A DNA stretch of 64,000 bases from Spiroplasma chinense. Its GTDB lineage: Bacteria; Bacillota_I; Bacilli_A; Mycoplasmatales; Mycoplasmataceae. The notes beneath the pieces are model-generated. The model was not told the origin of the DNA. It ran no database searches and was given only the letters and a program-made list of their open reading frames with translations. A program made the translations under genes and the position numbers. This document shows positions 31,586 to 42,926 of the stretch, piece by piece (position 1 is the first letter of the stretch; each line of letters starts with the position of its first letter). The stretch covers positions 992,001 to 1,056,000 of the forward strand of contig NZ_CP043026.1 in the NCBI RefSeq assembly GCF_008086545.1, given 5' to 3'.

Positions 31586-33925
31586 TTATTTTCAGTGGTC
31601 TTGATCTCTATGAGATGTTGGGTCTGCACTTACTTCTGCTAAGTTTTCTTCATAAGCTTTCATAACTGCTTGAACAGATTCTCTATTTAATAATCTTTGG
31701 TTTAAGACAACATCATAGTATCTGTAATTTCCTGTACCAAAAGCTTCATAAGTTCTTGTTCAAGGTTGAACAAAACTTACTACATATTGTTTTGGCATTG
31801 CTCTTGTGTAAAGAGGTAACATCATAAAGTTTTTGTATAATAAATCAGATTCAATTTTTGAGAATGCTGTAAATCTTGAAACAGATTCAGTTTCAGTTCT
31901 ATCAATTTTTTGATATTCATCTGAGAATTTTTTATACATTTCATAAGCTTTTTCAGTTTCGCCCTTTACATAATATGCATTTTGGAAATAAATTGTTTCA
32001 CCTTCAGATTTGTATTCTGTAAAGTCATTAATTGCTGTTCCAACTTTTTCTCCACTTTTTAGAGAAGTTCTAATCAATCTAGCTGTACCATTATAAGAAG
32101 AATAAGATCCTCCAAGAGTAAATGTTTCTAAGAATGTTGCAGGGTCACTGTAATCAGGACTTCATCCTCCAATATATAGATCCATAGCTCCTTGAGCTCC
32201 TTGTTGTCTATAATCATCTGTTGATGATGGTACGTCAGTTTGAATAAAGATTGGGTTACCTTCTAATCCATTAAACTCTTTTAACATTAAGTTTGTATAT
32301 GGATTTACACTTGCATTTCCTGTTGGTGATGCAATCAATCTTAATACAACTCTATTTTCGGTAACTTTTTTACCATTGTTTAAAGTTACTTTTGTAGAAG
32401 TTGTAGTGATGTTGTTAGCTTTGATGTATTCTTTAATATCAGAAATAAGTTGCGCTTTAGTTTTACCAACCAAACTTTCTTCTTTGTTTAAGTAAACATC
32501 TGTTCCATCAGAAATTGTATGTGAACCTGTTGGTGCTGTTGTACCTGCAATTTCATCATATCTATCAGAAACAAATTCTGTATAATCTTTCTTTACCCCT
32601 TCAACTGTTGTTGAAGCAACCCCAACTCCAGTTCATGAGTTTCTCAACATTTGAGAAGTTTCGTTTGTATCAATAGTTTTTGAAAAGTATCTAACAAATT
32701 TACTTCTGTTTAAAGTTGTAGAAATAAATGATCTAACATCATCAGATTGTAATAATCTTGAAGCTGCTTGTGCTTGTTTTTGTTTTTCACCTTGACCATA
32801 AACTGCGTTTCAGTTTGCTAAGTTAAAGTTTAAAACAAATGAACCAGCAGTATCAGGGTGTTTTGTTGCATAAATTCCTTCAAAGTTAGGATTTTCAAAA
32901 TCACTACCTACGAATTTTTTTCACCCTTTTAAGTCATCAGATGAAAGTGAAAATTCACTAATTGATCCAGACTCAAATAAAGTTCTTAATCTTGAGGCTG
33001 ATGAGTTATCAACGTATGAGAATTCAATTCTCTCAACAGTTCCTCTTTTTTGTTCCAAATAATAATTTTTGTTTCTTTCAAGAATCACTTTGTTATTTGG
33101 ATTTGATTGAGTTACAACATAAGCTCCATTGAAATAAGCTTTTGAAAAGTCTGCAGTATCATCTGCAAAACCATCTGCGTTTTCTGTATAAATTGGTGAA
33201 AATACTGAGTAAGTTAATAAACTTTCAAAGTATGGAGCTGGTTTTGTTAATTTAAAAGTAACTTCACCAGTTTCGTCATTGGCAACAATACCAAATTTAT
33301 CACTGTTTATAAATTTTTCTACATAAGGTTTTGTATAGTTTACTCCTTGTTCGGGATTGTCAGGAACAATTGCGTTTCCGTTTTCATCTTTATTACTTAA
33401 TAATGAGTCGTAAAGATCTGCTGCCCCAATAATAAATGATGTTCATAATGATGACACATCACTTGCATTTTCGGGCATCAACGCAAATTTAGCAGCTGTT
33501 AAGATATCACTAGGTTTTACTGTACCAACAACTTCATTTTTTGAGTTAACTCAATTGATTCCTTTTCTTATTTTGTAAGTTCATTCTGATTTATCGCTAT
33601 TAAATTTTCCGATGTAAGTAGGATCTTGTCCATCAACTCCAGATGTATTTTCTACAAGTAATGGATAAATTCTACCAAATTCATCAGTTGATAATAATGT
33701 ATCATTAGTATTTGCAAGTACTTTTTGGTCTTCTGCTTGCATTGTTCTTGCAGTGTTATATGAAGAAACGTTATATGTATATGGGAGTCTCATGACTTTA
33801 GGGTCATTAACCATATTTAATAAACTATTTACTCCAACTCCACAAGCTACAACACTTGACGCTGTTAGAGTAACAGCTGCAGTTGCACTTAAAGTTGACA
33901 ATAACTTTCTAAATAAAGTATTCAT
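31586..33925 (-). CDS. oppA: Oligopeptide ABC transporter, substrate-binding lipoprotein
   Basis: 779 residues. The signal ends in lipobox ASSVVAC (Cys 28). The mature protein has the pattern of SBP family 5 (DppA/OppA): an N-terminal NDTLLSTDEFGRIYPLLVE, a central region repeatedly using Trp as UGA, PGWSPDYSD-like context at about 590, and a late TYEAFGTGNYRYYD. It captures peptides outside the membrane and hands them to OppBC. Mollicutes OppA proteins are longer than the usual 540, as here. It is the last gene of oppBCDFA. Confidence 0.88.
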
Positions 33926-33939
33926 TTTTTAGCCTCTCT

Positions 33940-36108
33940 CTAACCTTTTTTTAATTTAGATTTGATTTCTCTAATCTCTCTTTTATTTGCTCAAACAAAA
34001 TGACCTGGTAATACTTCTGCAAAATATGGTAGTTCGAAAATGTAATCTTCGTGTTCTTTTTCCGGTTCATAAACAATTAATTTTGTATTTCTTGCAAGTT
34101 CTGGTTCAGGAACTGGAATCGCTGATAATAAAGCTCTTGTATATGGATGCAAAGGATTTGTAAACAACTCTTCTGCTGGAGCAAGTTCTACGATTTGTCC
34201 GTGATAAATAACTGCAATTCTATCAGCAACGTGTCTTACAACTGATAAGTCGTGAGCTACGAAAATAAATGTTAAGTCCAATTTTTCTTTAAACACTTTA
34301 AATAAGTTTAAAACCTGAGCTCTAATTGAAACATCAAGAGCAGAAATTGGTTCGTCAGCTACGATTAATTTTGGTTTCATAGCTAAACTTCTTGCAATCC
34401 CAACCCTTTGTCTTTGTCCTCCAGAAAATTCATGAGGATAACGTGACAAGTGTTCAGGAAGTAATCCTACAGCTTTAATTAATTTTAAAACTATACTTTT
34501 TTTAACATCAGTATCTTTAATTTCTTCAAAAGTGATTTTAGAGTCAGGATTTTCAGCGTTGTATTCATCTAGGTAAAGTTGTTTTGCTTCTTCACCTTTG
34601 TACAATTCTTTAAAGTTTTCTAAACCTTCAGAAATGATTTCTTCAATAGCCATTCTATCATTTAATGATGAAGCAGGGTCTTGGAAGATCATTTGAATGT
34701 TTCTTCTGTTTTCTCTTTTTTTAGCTTTTGTTTGATTTTTAAATAAGTAAGATTGTTTTACTATTTCATCAATTGATGGCAAGTCTAAGAATTCAGTCAA
34801 TTCAATAAATGATTCGATTTCTTCTTCAGTGTAAGTAACTTCAATCCCTTTTGCTTTATTGTAAAATTCGATTGAAGGTCTATCTTTAACAATCCCTTTT
34901 TCAATAATTTTTTTAATATATAAAAACTCTTCATATTGTTTTTCAACTTCAGCTTTATCTAAAGTTGAATTTTTTTCAAGTAACTCTTTTAAATTTTCTT
35001 CAAATTCAGTACCACGCAATAATTTTGCTTCCTCTTTAATAGCTGAAGTTATTGTTTGGTCTTCAAGTAAAGTTTTAAGAATTTTTTCAGTATCTTTTAA
35101 GTTAAAGTTCTTTTTAGATCAAAAGTCTTTAACAAAGAATGCTGCTTGTTTGTAAAGTGGATCAGATTTTTCAACCCCTTCACTTTCTAAACGAGCATGT
35201 TCATTTACACAAACTCTGTAAAAATCTTCACGGTCAATGTAAATTAATTTGTTGTAGTAGTTAATGTAACTTTTTCTACTATTTTTTGGTGCTGCCAATG
35301 CATCAAGTTGCATTTGCATTTCTCTAACTCACTCTAATTGTTTTAAAAACATTTTGTGGTTATCTGTTAATACTTTTCATTTACTAAATGTATCTTTAAA
35401 GTATTTTTCAACACTTTTCTTTTCACTATTCACAAAATCTTTGTGAATTTTTGAAATAGAAACGATTGATTTATAACAAGTATCTGCATATTCTTTTAAT
35501 TCCAATACAGCTTCTTTAGTTTCTTTTAATTTTCTTGAAATTGATTTTTCAAGTTTAACTGAAACTTCAGGAATGTAGACGTGAAGATTTGTAACGAATT
35601 TAATCATTCTATCTTCATCTCTAACGATTGAATTAATGTGTCTTAAGTTTCCTAATAACACTTTTCTTATGTATGATAGTTTGCTATCTTTTAATTTTGA
35701 TTGTGCAGCTGAATAATCGAAATCATTTTCTTTATCAGCATACATGTTATAAATTCCTTTTAATGAATTAATTTTTTTATCTAATTCTTTTGTTGTAACT
35801 CCCATTTTAACTGACATATCGTTGATTTTTCTTGTAATTGATTTATTAATTACGTGTAAACTTGTAGGTTTACCTGCAACAATATCGTCATTCATATAAA
35901 TCGCACCATCTTTTAATGGTTGCACTCCAACAACAGCTCTACCGATTGTTGTTTTTCCTGATCCAGATTCTCCAACTAAACCAAATATTTCACCTTTGTA
36001 AACATCAAAGCTTGTGTTTTTTACAGCTTGAACTTTTTTTCCTTTAGTTCTGAACTCAATAACAAGGTCTCTAATATTTAAAAGAGTTTCTTTTGTTTCT
36101 GTTGACAT
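33940..36108 (-). CDS. oppF: Oligopeptide ABC transporter ATP-binding protein OppF with large insertion
   Basis: 722 residues, more than twice the usual 310-330. Walker [10 protein letters not shown] is at about residue 45. A charged helical insertion of about 350 residues follows [13 protein letters not shown], and the Q-loop block [15 protein letters not shown] is only reached at about residue 467. The signature [10 protein letters not shown] (about 559), Walker B LIVADEP, the switch His in FVAHDLS and the family's C-terminal [12 protein letters not shown] are intact. So the core is functional-looking. It starts 2 bases after the oppD stop. Confidence 0.92.
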
Positions 36109-36110
36109 AA

Positions 36111-38003
36111 CTATCCTACTTTCTCTGCTTCTCTAATTGTTTCTTTTAATTTGTTTAGAATTGCAGGTCTTTCTACTTTAGGTGCTCTTGGATCTAATAA
36201 TCAAGTTTTTGCAAAGTGTGTTTCAGAAACTTTAAACATTGGTGGTTCTTTAACATAGTCAAGTTCCATTGCGTAACGGTTTCTTGGCGCAAATGCATCT
36301 CCTTGTATTTCATTAAATAATGATGGCGGAGTTCCTTCGATTGAGTATAATTCTTCTCCTTTTTTACCAAGTTGTGGTAATGAAGATAATAATGCTCATG
36401 TATATGGGTGTTTTGAATTTTCAAAAATTTCATCAACTGTAGCTACTTCTACAATTTGTCCTGCATACATAACAGCAACTCTATCTGCAATTTTTGCAAC
36501 AACCCCAAGGTCGTGAGTAATAAAGATAACTGTAAATTTGTATTCTTCTTTTAATTCTTTAATCAGATTTAATATTTGTGCTTGAATTGTAACGTCAAGC
36601 GCTGTTGTTGGTTCGTCACAAATTAATACTTTTGGACGACAAGCTAAAGCAATTGCAATAACAACTCTTTGTCTCATCCCCCCTGAGTATCTTCCTGGGA
36701 TATCTTTAATTCTTTTCTCAGGGTTTGTAATTCCAACTTTTCTTAATAATTCAATAGCTTCTGCTTTAGCATCTTTTTTACTCATCCCTAATTGTTTTCT
36801 TAAAACTTCCATAATTTGGAACCCAACTGGTAATAGTGGGTTCAATGAAGTCATAGGATCTTGGAAAACTGTTGAAATAGTTTTACCTCTTAGTTGACGA
36901 ATTTCTTTTAATGCTTTAATTTTATTTACTACATCAGAATGCTTAATTCTTTTTCAGTCGATCAAGATATTGTAGAAGTGATCTTGGTCAACTGTTTGTT
37001 TTGTCATAATTGATTGACAAATATTGTCAAGCTCTAATTCAAAACGTTTTAAATGTTTTCTTGAAGCAAAGTATTCTAAAATTACTTCTTTTTCTTCCTT
37101 GCTTCATTCTTCTTTAGTTTCAATAAATTTTTCAACTAAAAGAATAATTTTTGAGATATTTTTTCTTTGTCCCATATTTAATGGATTAATTTTTGTTACA
37201 TCTATTTCATGTTTTAATATCTCAGAATAAATTTCGTTTACTCTTTCATCTCTAAAGCTAGCATCTTCTACAATTTTTAAAGAAGTATCAATGCTTTTAA
37301 TTTTAGATTCTAATTTTAAAACTTTTTTGTTTATTGAGTTTTTTCCAGAGAAATCAGCACTTGAATCTATTGTTTTAATTTTTTCTTGTAAAACAAGTTT
37401 TCTAGCTTCTAATTTTTCCTTACTTTGTTTTCTTTGAGATTCTAATGCATCTCTGTCATTTGTTTTTGAGTTTAGTTTATCGTTTAATTCGCTAATTTGT
37501 TCTTTTAGAAGATCTATTTTTTGTTCTTCTGTTTCGTGTTCTAATCTTTCAGATAATCTGAAAATATCTAGTTCTAATTTGATTGATTTTTTATCACTAA
37601 ATTTTGGGTTTAATTTATAAATGTGTTCAACACTTTTTAAACATGTTTTAATTTGTAATTTATTAGATTTTAAAACTGTTTTAATTACATCTTTTGCAAT
37701 TAATGGACTTTGTAAGTTAACTAGATCGATAGGTTCTTTAAAATAACTTTTTTCATCAGCTATTGTTTCTTGAGTTGGTCTATAAACGATTGAACCATTA
37801 CTTACTCAACCATTTGACTCTAGCATTCCTGTAAATGTTTTTGTAATTACAGATTTACCTGAACCAGACTCTCCTACAATTGCCAATATTTCTCCATCAT
37901 ATACGTCTAGATCTACATTTCTAATCGCTGTTAGAAATTTTCCTCTAACTTGGAATTTTACTTCCATGTTACGTACTGACAGAATTCTACTTTCTTTGTT
38001 CAT
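36111..38003 (-). CDS. oppD: Oligopeptide ABC transporter ATP-binding protein OppD with large insertion
   Basis: 630 residues. Walker A GESGSGKSV is at about 44 and the Q-loop VFQDPMTSLNPL at about 382. Between them is a ~290-residue insertion rich in Lys, Glu and Leu with coiled-coil character (e.g. LKEQISELNDKLNSKTND). The rest is standard: RYSGGMRQRV signature, LICDEPTTALDV Walker B, ITHDLGVV switch, HPYTWALLSSLP tail. The insertion sits at the same place as in OppF. It lies between oppC and oppF in the operon. Confidence 0.92.
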
Positions 38004-38013
38004 AATGTTTTTC

Positions 38014-38976
38014 CTATCTATGAGTTTTTGGGTCTAATGAGTCTGCAAATACTTTACCTGCAAGGAAGAATAATAATGAAATCCCCCCAACAAATAATAC
38101 AGGAATAATTAATAAGTGTGGATACACTTCTCAATCTGATCCCAATAGCAATTCATTTAGAATTGACCCTAATGATGCTTGATCTAGTGTGTTTGTTACA
38201 AATCCGAAGTTGTAATATGCCAATAATGAGTCAATTGCAATTGCTGTTGGAATTGCAAATGTTGATGTTTGAATAACAATCGGTAAGATTTTTGGCATAA
38301 TGTTTTTTCTAATAATTTTAGCTCCACTTGTTCCTAAGATTCTTGAAGCAATGTTGTATTCAGCATTTCTTACAATCATAATTTGAACCCTAATAATACC
38401 AGCTAAAGCAATTCAACTAGTAATTGAAATTGCAAATATTAATACCGGAAGTGATGCTACTCCACCAAATAAGAAGATAACAATTAATCAAAGGATTAAT
38501 GAAGGAATTAAACTTAGGAATCTTGTAACCTCGATAAATACAATATCAAGTTTTGAATAGAATCCTCAAATTGCTCCAATTAAAATCCCTAATAGGATTT
38601 GGATACCTGCAACTAATAATGTAAAGATTAAAGTTGTTCTTGTTCCAATTCACATTTTAATTCATAAATCTTCTCCAAATTTTCCTAAACCAAATACATG
38701 GTCTCAACTTGGTGATGCAATATCCACTCCAGGAGTTACAACAGGTACTGGATCTTTTCCAATTCCGATTGAAAACGCCATAACAATAATTGCAATTAAT
38801 AGTGATAATGAGATGATAAATGTTTTTGATTTACCAACACGAGTGAAAACAGATTTTCAATAACTATATGGTTTATTTGATATTTTTTCAGCTTCTTCAA
38901 GTTTTGTTCCGATTACAGTAAATAAAGAACTGTCAATTGAATTCATTTCTTCATTTGTATATTGTTTTTGTTCCAT
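38014..38976 (-). CDS. oppC: Oligopeptide ABC transporter permease OppC
   Basis: 320 residues. After an N-terminal cytoplasmic segment and first helix there is the family's extracytoplasmic GLGKFGEDLWIKMWIGTRTT block. Then come about five more helices and the EAA-like coupling loop (NAEYNIASRILGTSGAKII, then HN-like KNIMPKILP). It ends with the family-typical GKVFADSLDPKTHR. It pairs with OppB. Ten bases separate it from oppD and ten from oppB. Confidence 0.92.
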
Positions 38977-38986
38977 AAATACTCCT

Positions 38987-40213
38987 CTATTTTGTTAATT
39001 TAATTCTTGGGTCTAATGTTGCAAGAAGTAAATCCCCTACTAAACTTGAAAATACTCCAGCTGAAGCTGATACGAAGATGTAACCTAATACTACGAAAGT
39101 ATCTTTATTTGCTACACCTTTAAGAATAAATTTACTCATACCATCAATTGATCAATGTTGTTCAACCAAGATACTTGATCCAAACAATGTTAATACAAAT
39201 ATTTCAGGTAAAGTTTTTACCAATCTAATTCCTGCATTTCTAAAGATATGTACATAGAAAACATATTGAGTACTTAAACCTTTTGAAAGTGCAAATTTTG
39301 TATAATCTGATGTCATTTCATCAACAACATATCTTCTTGTGTTAACAATAACCATTGGCATTACCAATAGCATAACTCCAAGGATAGGTCATACTTTTTG
39401 AACCACTGTTAGATCTGAGTAAGTTCCTCCTGATCCAAAAACATAGATTGATAATTTATATAATAGTGATATTAATACCAAAGCAGGAATTGCACTTATA
39501 ATTAAGCTTGTTCCGTTAATTGCAGAGTCAACTGATTTTTCTTTATTTTTAGCAGATAAGATTCCCAATGGTACTCCAATTAAGTATGAAAGTAAAACTG
39601 AAATTCCCCCTACTTTAAATGAAACAGGGATTGAACGTTTAAATGCATCTTGCACTAAACTTAATTGTGTTCCCCCACTTGATCCATTCATAAATACCCC
39701 TAAATAGAATCATTTAGTTACAGTTTCTCCTGTAAGTTGTGCTGTATCTGGGTCAATTCCCGGATTAATAACAACTTTTTTTGGTCATAATGGTGTGATA
39801 TTGCTTAAATATCTTAATACTTGAGATGTCATTGAACCTGACACTCCAAACATTCTTGTTCTATCACTAATAAGTTTTAAATATCTTTCGTCACCATAAA
39901 TAATATGCGCTTTCTCTAAGTTGATATCAGAAATAAACGCTGCATCTGTTGTTACTATACGTAGCATTACATAAACAACCGCCATAGCAATGTAAAGTGT
40001 AATGAACGCATAAATTATTCTTCGTAAAGAGTAACCTAGCATTGGTGCTTTTCTCATAAATTCACCATAAGCATGACTACTTTTACTTAAATTAAATTTA
40101 AGTTTTTCAAATCTTCCTTTTTTTACAGATGAAACTTCATCGGAAAGACTTGTTTGTTCAAGCAACTCTAATAATTCGAGGTCACCACTTGAACTTTTTT
40201 GTTCAGTATTCAT
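38987..40213 (-). CDS. oppB: Oligopeptide ABC transporter permease OppB
   Basis: 408 residues, about 90 more than the usual 310 because of an N-terminal acidic extension and a longer first periplasmic-type loop. It carries the OppB/DppB features: SIPVSFKVGGISVLLSYLIG, VPLGILSA, the coupling loop SDYTKFALSKGLS and the C-terminal GDLLLATLDPRIKL. It is the first gene of oppBCDFA. Its promoter must lie in the 71-base divergent gap with the plus-strand gene at 40285. Confidence 0.92.
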
Positions 40214-40250
40214 AATTTACTGATCCTTTCTATTTTATTTTCCTTTATGC

Positions 40251-40283
40251 TATAACACCTATATAATATTTGTGGGTGTTATA
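40251..40283. promoter_or_regulatory. Inverted repeat over the divergent promoter region
   Basis: TATAACACC (40251-40259) and GGTGTTATA (40275-40283) form a perfect 9-bp inverted repeat with a 15-base spacer. The spacer contains TATAAT (40262-40267). The right arm includes the GGGTG Shine-Dalgarno of the plus-strand gene. It could be an operator for both genes, or an RNA hairpin that hides the start site. Confidence 0.6.
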
Positions 40284-40284
40284 T

Positions 40285-40764
40285 ATGAAAAATAAAGATA
40301 AAACTAATTCTCAATTAATAAAAGACTTGAGAAAACAACAAAAGGAAGCTCACGAACAACAGGTTAGCGATAAAATTGATTCTATCACTAGAGACCCTCT
40401 TGAGACTGGCCGTCAATTTGCTGATTCAAAGAAACTACGATGATATGATTACATAAGCATCGTTGCAATTTCTGCAGCAATCATTGGTTTCAGCTTTCTA
40501 ATTGGTATATTTGCATTGAATGCAATTGCCAAGACTGAGTGAGTATTGGCGTTAGCCACACTTACAACATTATTAACTTGATTAATTCTCGGTTGATTCA
40601 AGAATAAAAAGGTAGCTGAGTTCTTCAATGATTCTCGCAGAAGATACCAAACAACTCTTACAACCTGAGAAGGTCACTTGAGAAGGATCTTAAAGATAAT
40701 CTTTGGTATCTGTTCGATATTGCTTGTTACTACATTAACAACTTGACTTGTGTTTTATTTGTAA
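40285..40764 (+). CDS. Small membrane protein with atypical codon use, unknown
   Basis: 159 residues. The first ~50 are charged and helical (KDLRKQQKEAHEQQ), followed by three hydrophobic helices (about 53-75, 83-103, 130-157) with four UGA Trp. No family is recognised. Codons such as CGT, CGC, CGA, GGC, GCC and CTC are frequent here but rare in neighbouring genes, and local GC is visibly higher. This suggests either high expression with another tRNA use or acquisition. It is divergent from oppB, has its own inverted-repeat promoter region and a 13-bp terminator stem. Confidence 0.75.
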
Positions 40765-40786
40765 TAAAACACAAGTTTTTTTTAAA
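40746..40786 (+). terminator. Strong terminator of the 159-residue membrane protein gene
   Basis: A 13-bp perfect stem (ACTTGTGTTTTAT / ATAAAACACAAGT) with a 5-base loop spans the stop codon and is followed by eight T. Confidence 0.9.
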
Positions 40787-40789
40787 CTC

Positions 40790-40866
40790 TCAAAAAAAAG
40801 AGTGTTTGATTAAAAAGAATTGGAATAGCCTACACTATTTCCAGTTACTCTAAATTCAAACACTCT
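40790..40866 (-). terminator. Nested stem-loop with U run ending the small transcript
   Basis: AGAGTGTTTGA (40799-40809) and TCAAACACTCT (40856-40866) form an 11-bp outer stem. TGGAATAG and CTATTTCCA inside can form a second helix with one bulge. On the minus strand the outer stem is followed by eight U. It is larger than a usual terminator and may be a structured 3' end or small RNA. Confidence 0.6.
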
Positions 40867-40928
40867 CATATTATTTTTAAAAATCACATCATTAATACAA
40901 TATCATTCTTAAAATGTTTATTTAAATT

Positions 40929-41093
40929 TTACGAATAACTAGAAATAGCCATGCGGTTTCACATATTGTACTTCGCAGTAGTGCCATTAGTTAACATATT
41001 GTCTTTAAAAAACATATTTTTAAATGACAATGTAGGAATAGCAAAAAAAGCAACTGTTTTATTAAATTTTATAGCAGATAATAAATGTGTCAT
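40929..41093 (-). CDS. Small peptide of 54 residues with strong expression signals, unknown
   Basis: It reads MTHLLSAIKFNKTVAFFAI then a Lys/Asn-rich stretch, ending AISSYS. There is one UGA Trp (codon 45). A GGAGG Shine-Dalgarno is 8 bases before ATG 41093, and a promoter TTGCAT-17-TATTAT (41121-41149) lies about 28 bases further up. The transcript would end at the nested stem-loop 40790-40866. The peptide is amphipathic or weakly hydrophobic, with no known motif. The complete expression unit is the main support for reality. Confidence 0.55.
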
Positions 41094-41120
41094 TTTTTTT
41101 GTCCTCCATCGCCTAATTAG

Positions 41121-41149
41121 ATAATACCAAAGGAGAAATTTAAATGCAA
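41121..41149 (-). promoter_or_regulatory. Promoter of the 54-codon gene
   Basis: Minus strand: TTGCAT at 41144-41149 and TATTAT at 41121-41126, spacing 17. Confidence 0.7.
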
Positions 41150-41243
41150 GAACACTCAAAATTATACACACATTAAAAAACCCTTATAAACACTGACTTA
41201 ATTCATAACTCAAAAAGTTCAATTATTTAGAAGCATTATAAAA

Positions 41244-41276
41244 CCTAAAAAAACCCTTTATTAAAGGGCTTTTTTA
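41244..41276 (-). terminator. Terminator of the division gene cluster
   Basis: CCCTTTA / TAAAGGG around a short loop (41253-41268) is flanked by U-rich tracts on both sides. It would stop transcription from sepF and could work in both directions. Confidence 0.8.
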
Positions 41277-41327
41277 TTAAATTAAAAGAATTTTATTTTT
41301 TTTAAAGTAATAAAAAAATAGGTCTTA

Positions 41328-41648
41328 TTAACCTATTCAAAAGTAATATATACCTTTATCTATTTTTTTATAGTTTCCTTCTAAAGCATACATAGCTCCA
41401 GTTAGAAAATCTATTAGTCTTAACTTATCTTCTTTACTTATTTCATTTAAATTAACAGTAACGTTTTTAAATTTTAATAAGCAATCTACTATTGGTTTGA
41501 TTTCATCATAACTAAGAGGTTTAAAATGTGTTACATGCTCCTCGTTGAATTCAATGTCAAATGCTAAATTATTATAATCTTTTGTATTTTCTTGGTAAGA
41601 TGCAATTTCTTTTTGATCTTTATCTTCTTTTTTATTAAAAAGACCCAT
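41328..41648 (-). CDS. sepF: SepF-like cell division protein
   Basis: SepF tethers FtsZ to the membrane and shapes the division ring. The 106-residue product has a charged N-terminal linker (MGLFNKKEDKDQKE) and a SepF core ending in NLNEISKEDKLRLIDFLTG then AMYALEGNYKKIDKGIYYF, matching the DUF552 fold. The UGA at 41337 is Trp, and the true stop is TAA at 41328. There is no clear N-terminal amphipathic helix. It follows ftsZ by 6 bases, as in Bacillus-type clusters. Confidence 0.88.
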
Positions 41649-41654
41649 ATTTTA

Positions 41655-42908
41655 TTATCATTGCTTTCTTAAGAATGAAGGAAAATCTGCATCTTCATCA
41701 TCATCAGTGTCTTCGATTTTTTGTGCTACTTGTGGTGCTACTTTTTGTTCTTTGAAATTTTCCATTCTTTGAGCTACATTGTTCATTTCATTTTCATCTT
41801 GAACGTAGCTTGGTCTTTTGTCTCTTGGACTATCTCCCATAAAACTTGTTCTTTTTTCGTATGCTGTTTCGATTTCTTCACCTTCACTTTGTGAATAGTT
41901 TTCTTGAACATTTTCTCTTGGTTGAGATTGAGAAGAACTTGAAATTTCAGGTGCTACATATTCATCATCAAATCCAGTTGCAATTACAGTTACAATTAAT
42001 TCGTCATCTAAGTGTTCATTGATGGCAATACCAAAGATAATGTTTACATCTTCTCCACTTGCTTGTTGAACAATATCAACTGCATCATAAGCATCATTTA
42101 ATGATACTTTTGAACCTCCAGTAACGTTGATAATTGCATCTTTAGCTCCACGAATTGAAGTTTCTAAAAGTGATGAAGTAATTGCTTTGTTAGCAGCTTC
42201 AATAGCTTTATCAGGTCCTGAACCAATTCCAATTCCAAATAGTGCGTTTCCTTTACCTTTCATTACAGTACGAACGTCTGCAAAGTCAAGGTTAATAACT
42301 GCAGGAACAGCAATTAGATCTGTAATTGTTTGAACACCTTGTTTTAAGATGTTATCAGCTTCTCTAAATGAATCTTGAACAGGAATTCCTCCAATGATTT
42401 CAAGTAATCTATCATTTGAAATAATAATAATTGAGTCAACATATTTTCTCAATTCACTAATCCCTTGAACAGCATATGAATTTCTCATTCTTCCTTCAAA
42501 TCTAAATGGTTTTGTAACAATAGCAATAACTAATGCTCCTGTTTCCATAGCCATTCTTGCAATTTCAGGTGCAGCACCAGTTCCAGTACCTCCACCCATT
42601 CCAGCAGCTACAAAGATTAAATCTGCACCTTTTAATGCCTCTTTAATATCTGCTTCTGATTCGTTTGCAGCTTTTTTTCCTATTTCAGGGTTTGCTCCTG
42701 CTCCAAGACCTTTTGAAATTTCTTTTCCTAAAATAATTTTTGATGATGCAGCACTTGCGGCTAAAACTTGAGCATCAGTGTTTGCTACAATAAATTCAAC
42801 ACCTTGCACATTTTCTTCAACCATTCGGTTAACAGCGTTACATCCACCACCACCAACACCAATAACTTTAATATTGGCAGCTTGATTAAAATCTAAATTT
42901 AAAGACAT
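41655..42908 (-). CDS. ftsZ: Cell division protein FtsZ
   Basis: FtsZ is the tubulin-like GTPase of the division ring. The 417-residue product has IKVIGVGGGGCNAVNRM, the GTP-binding tubulin motif GGGTGTGAAP and NLDFADVRTVMKGKG (T7 loop). It has an acidic, Gln-rich linker after residue 320 and a conserved C-terminal peptide DADFPSFLRKQ. The UGA after this is Trp, so the protein ends KQW with TAA at 41655. It lies downstream of the ftsA-like gene and ahead of sepF. Confidence 0.97.
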
Positions 42909-42926
42909 AATGATTCTCCTTTTTAC

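Noticed and set aside
41094-41171. Longer start (41171) for the 54-codon peptide
   Set aside because: The extension would cover the promoter and ribosome site of the shorter frame and has no Shine-Dalgarno of its own.
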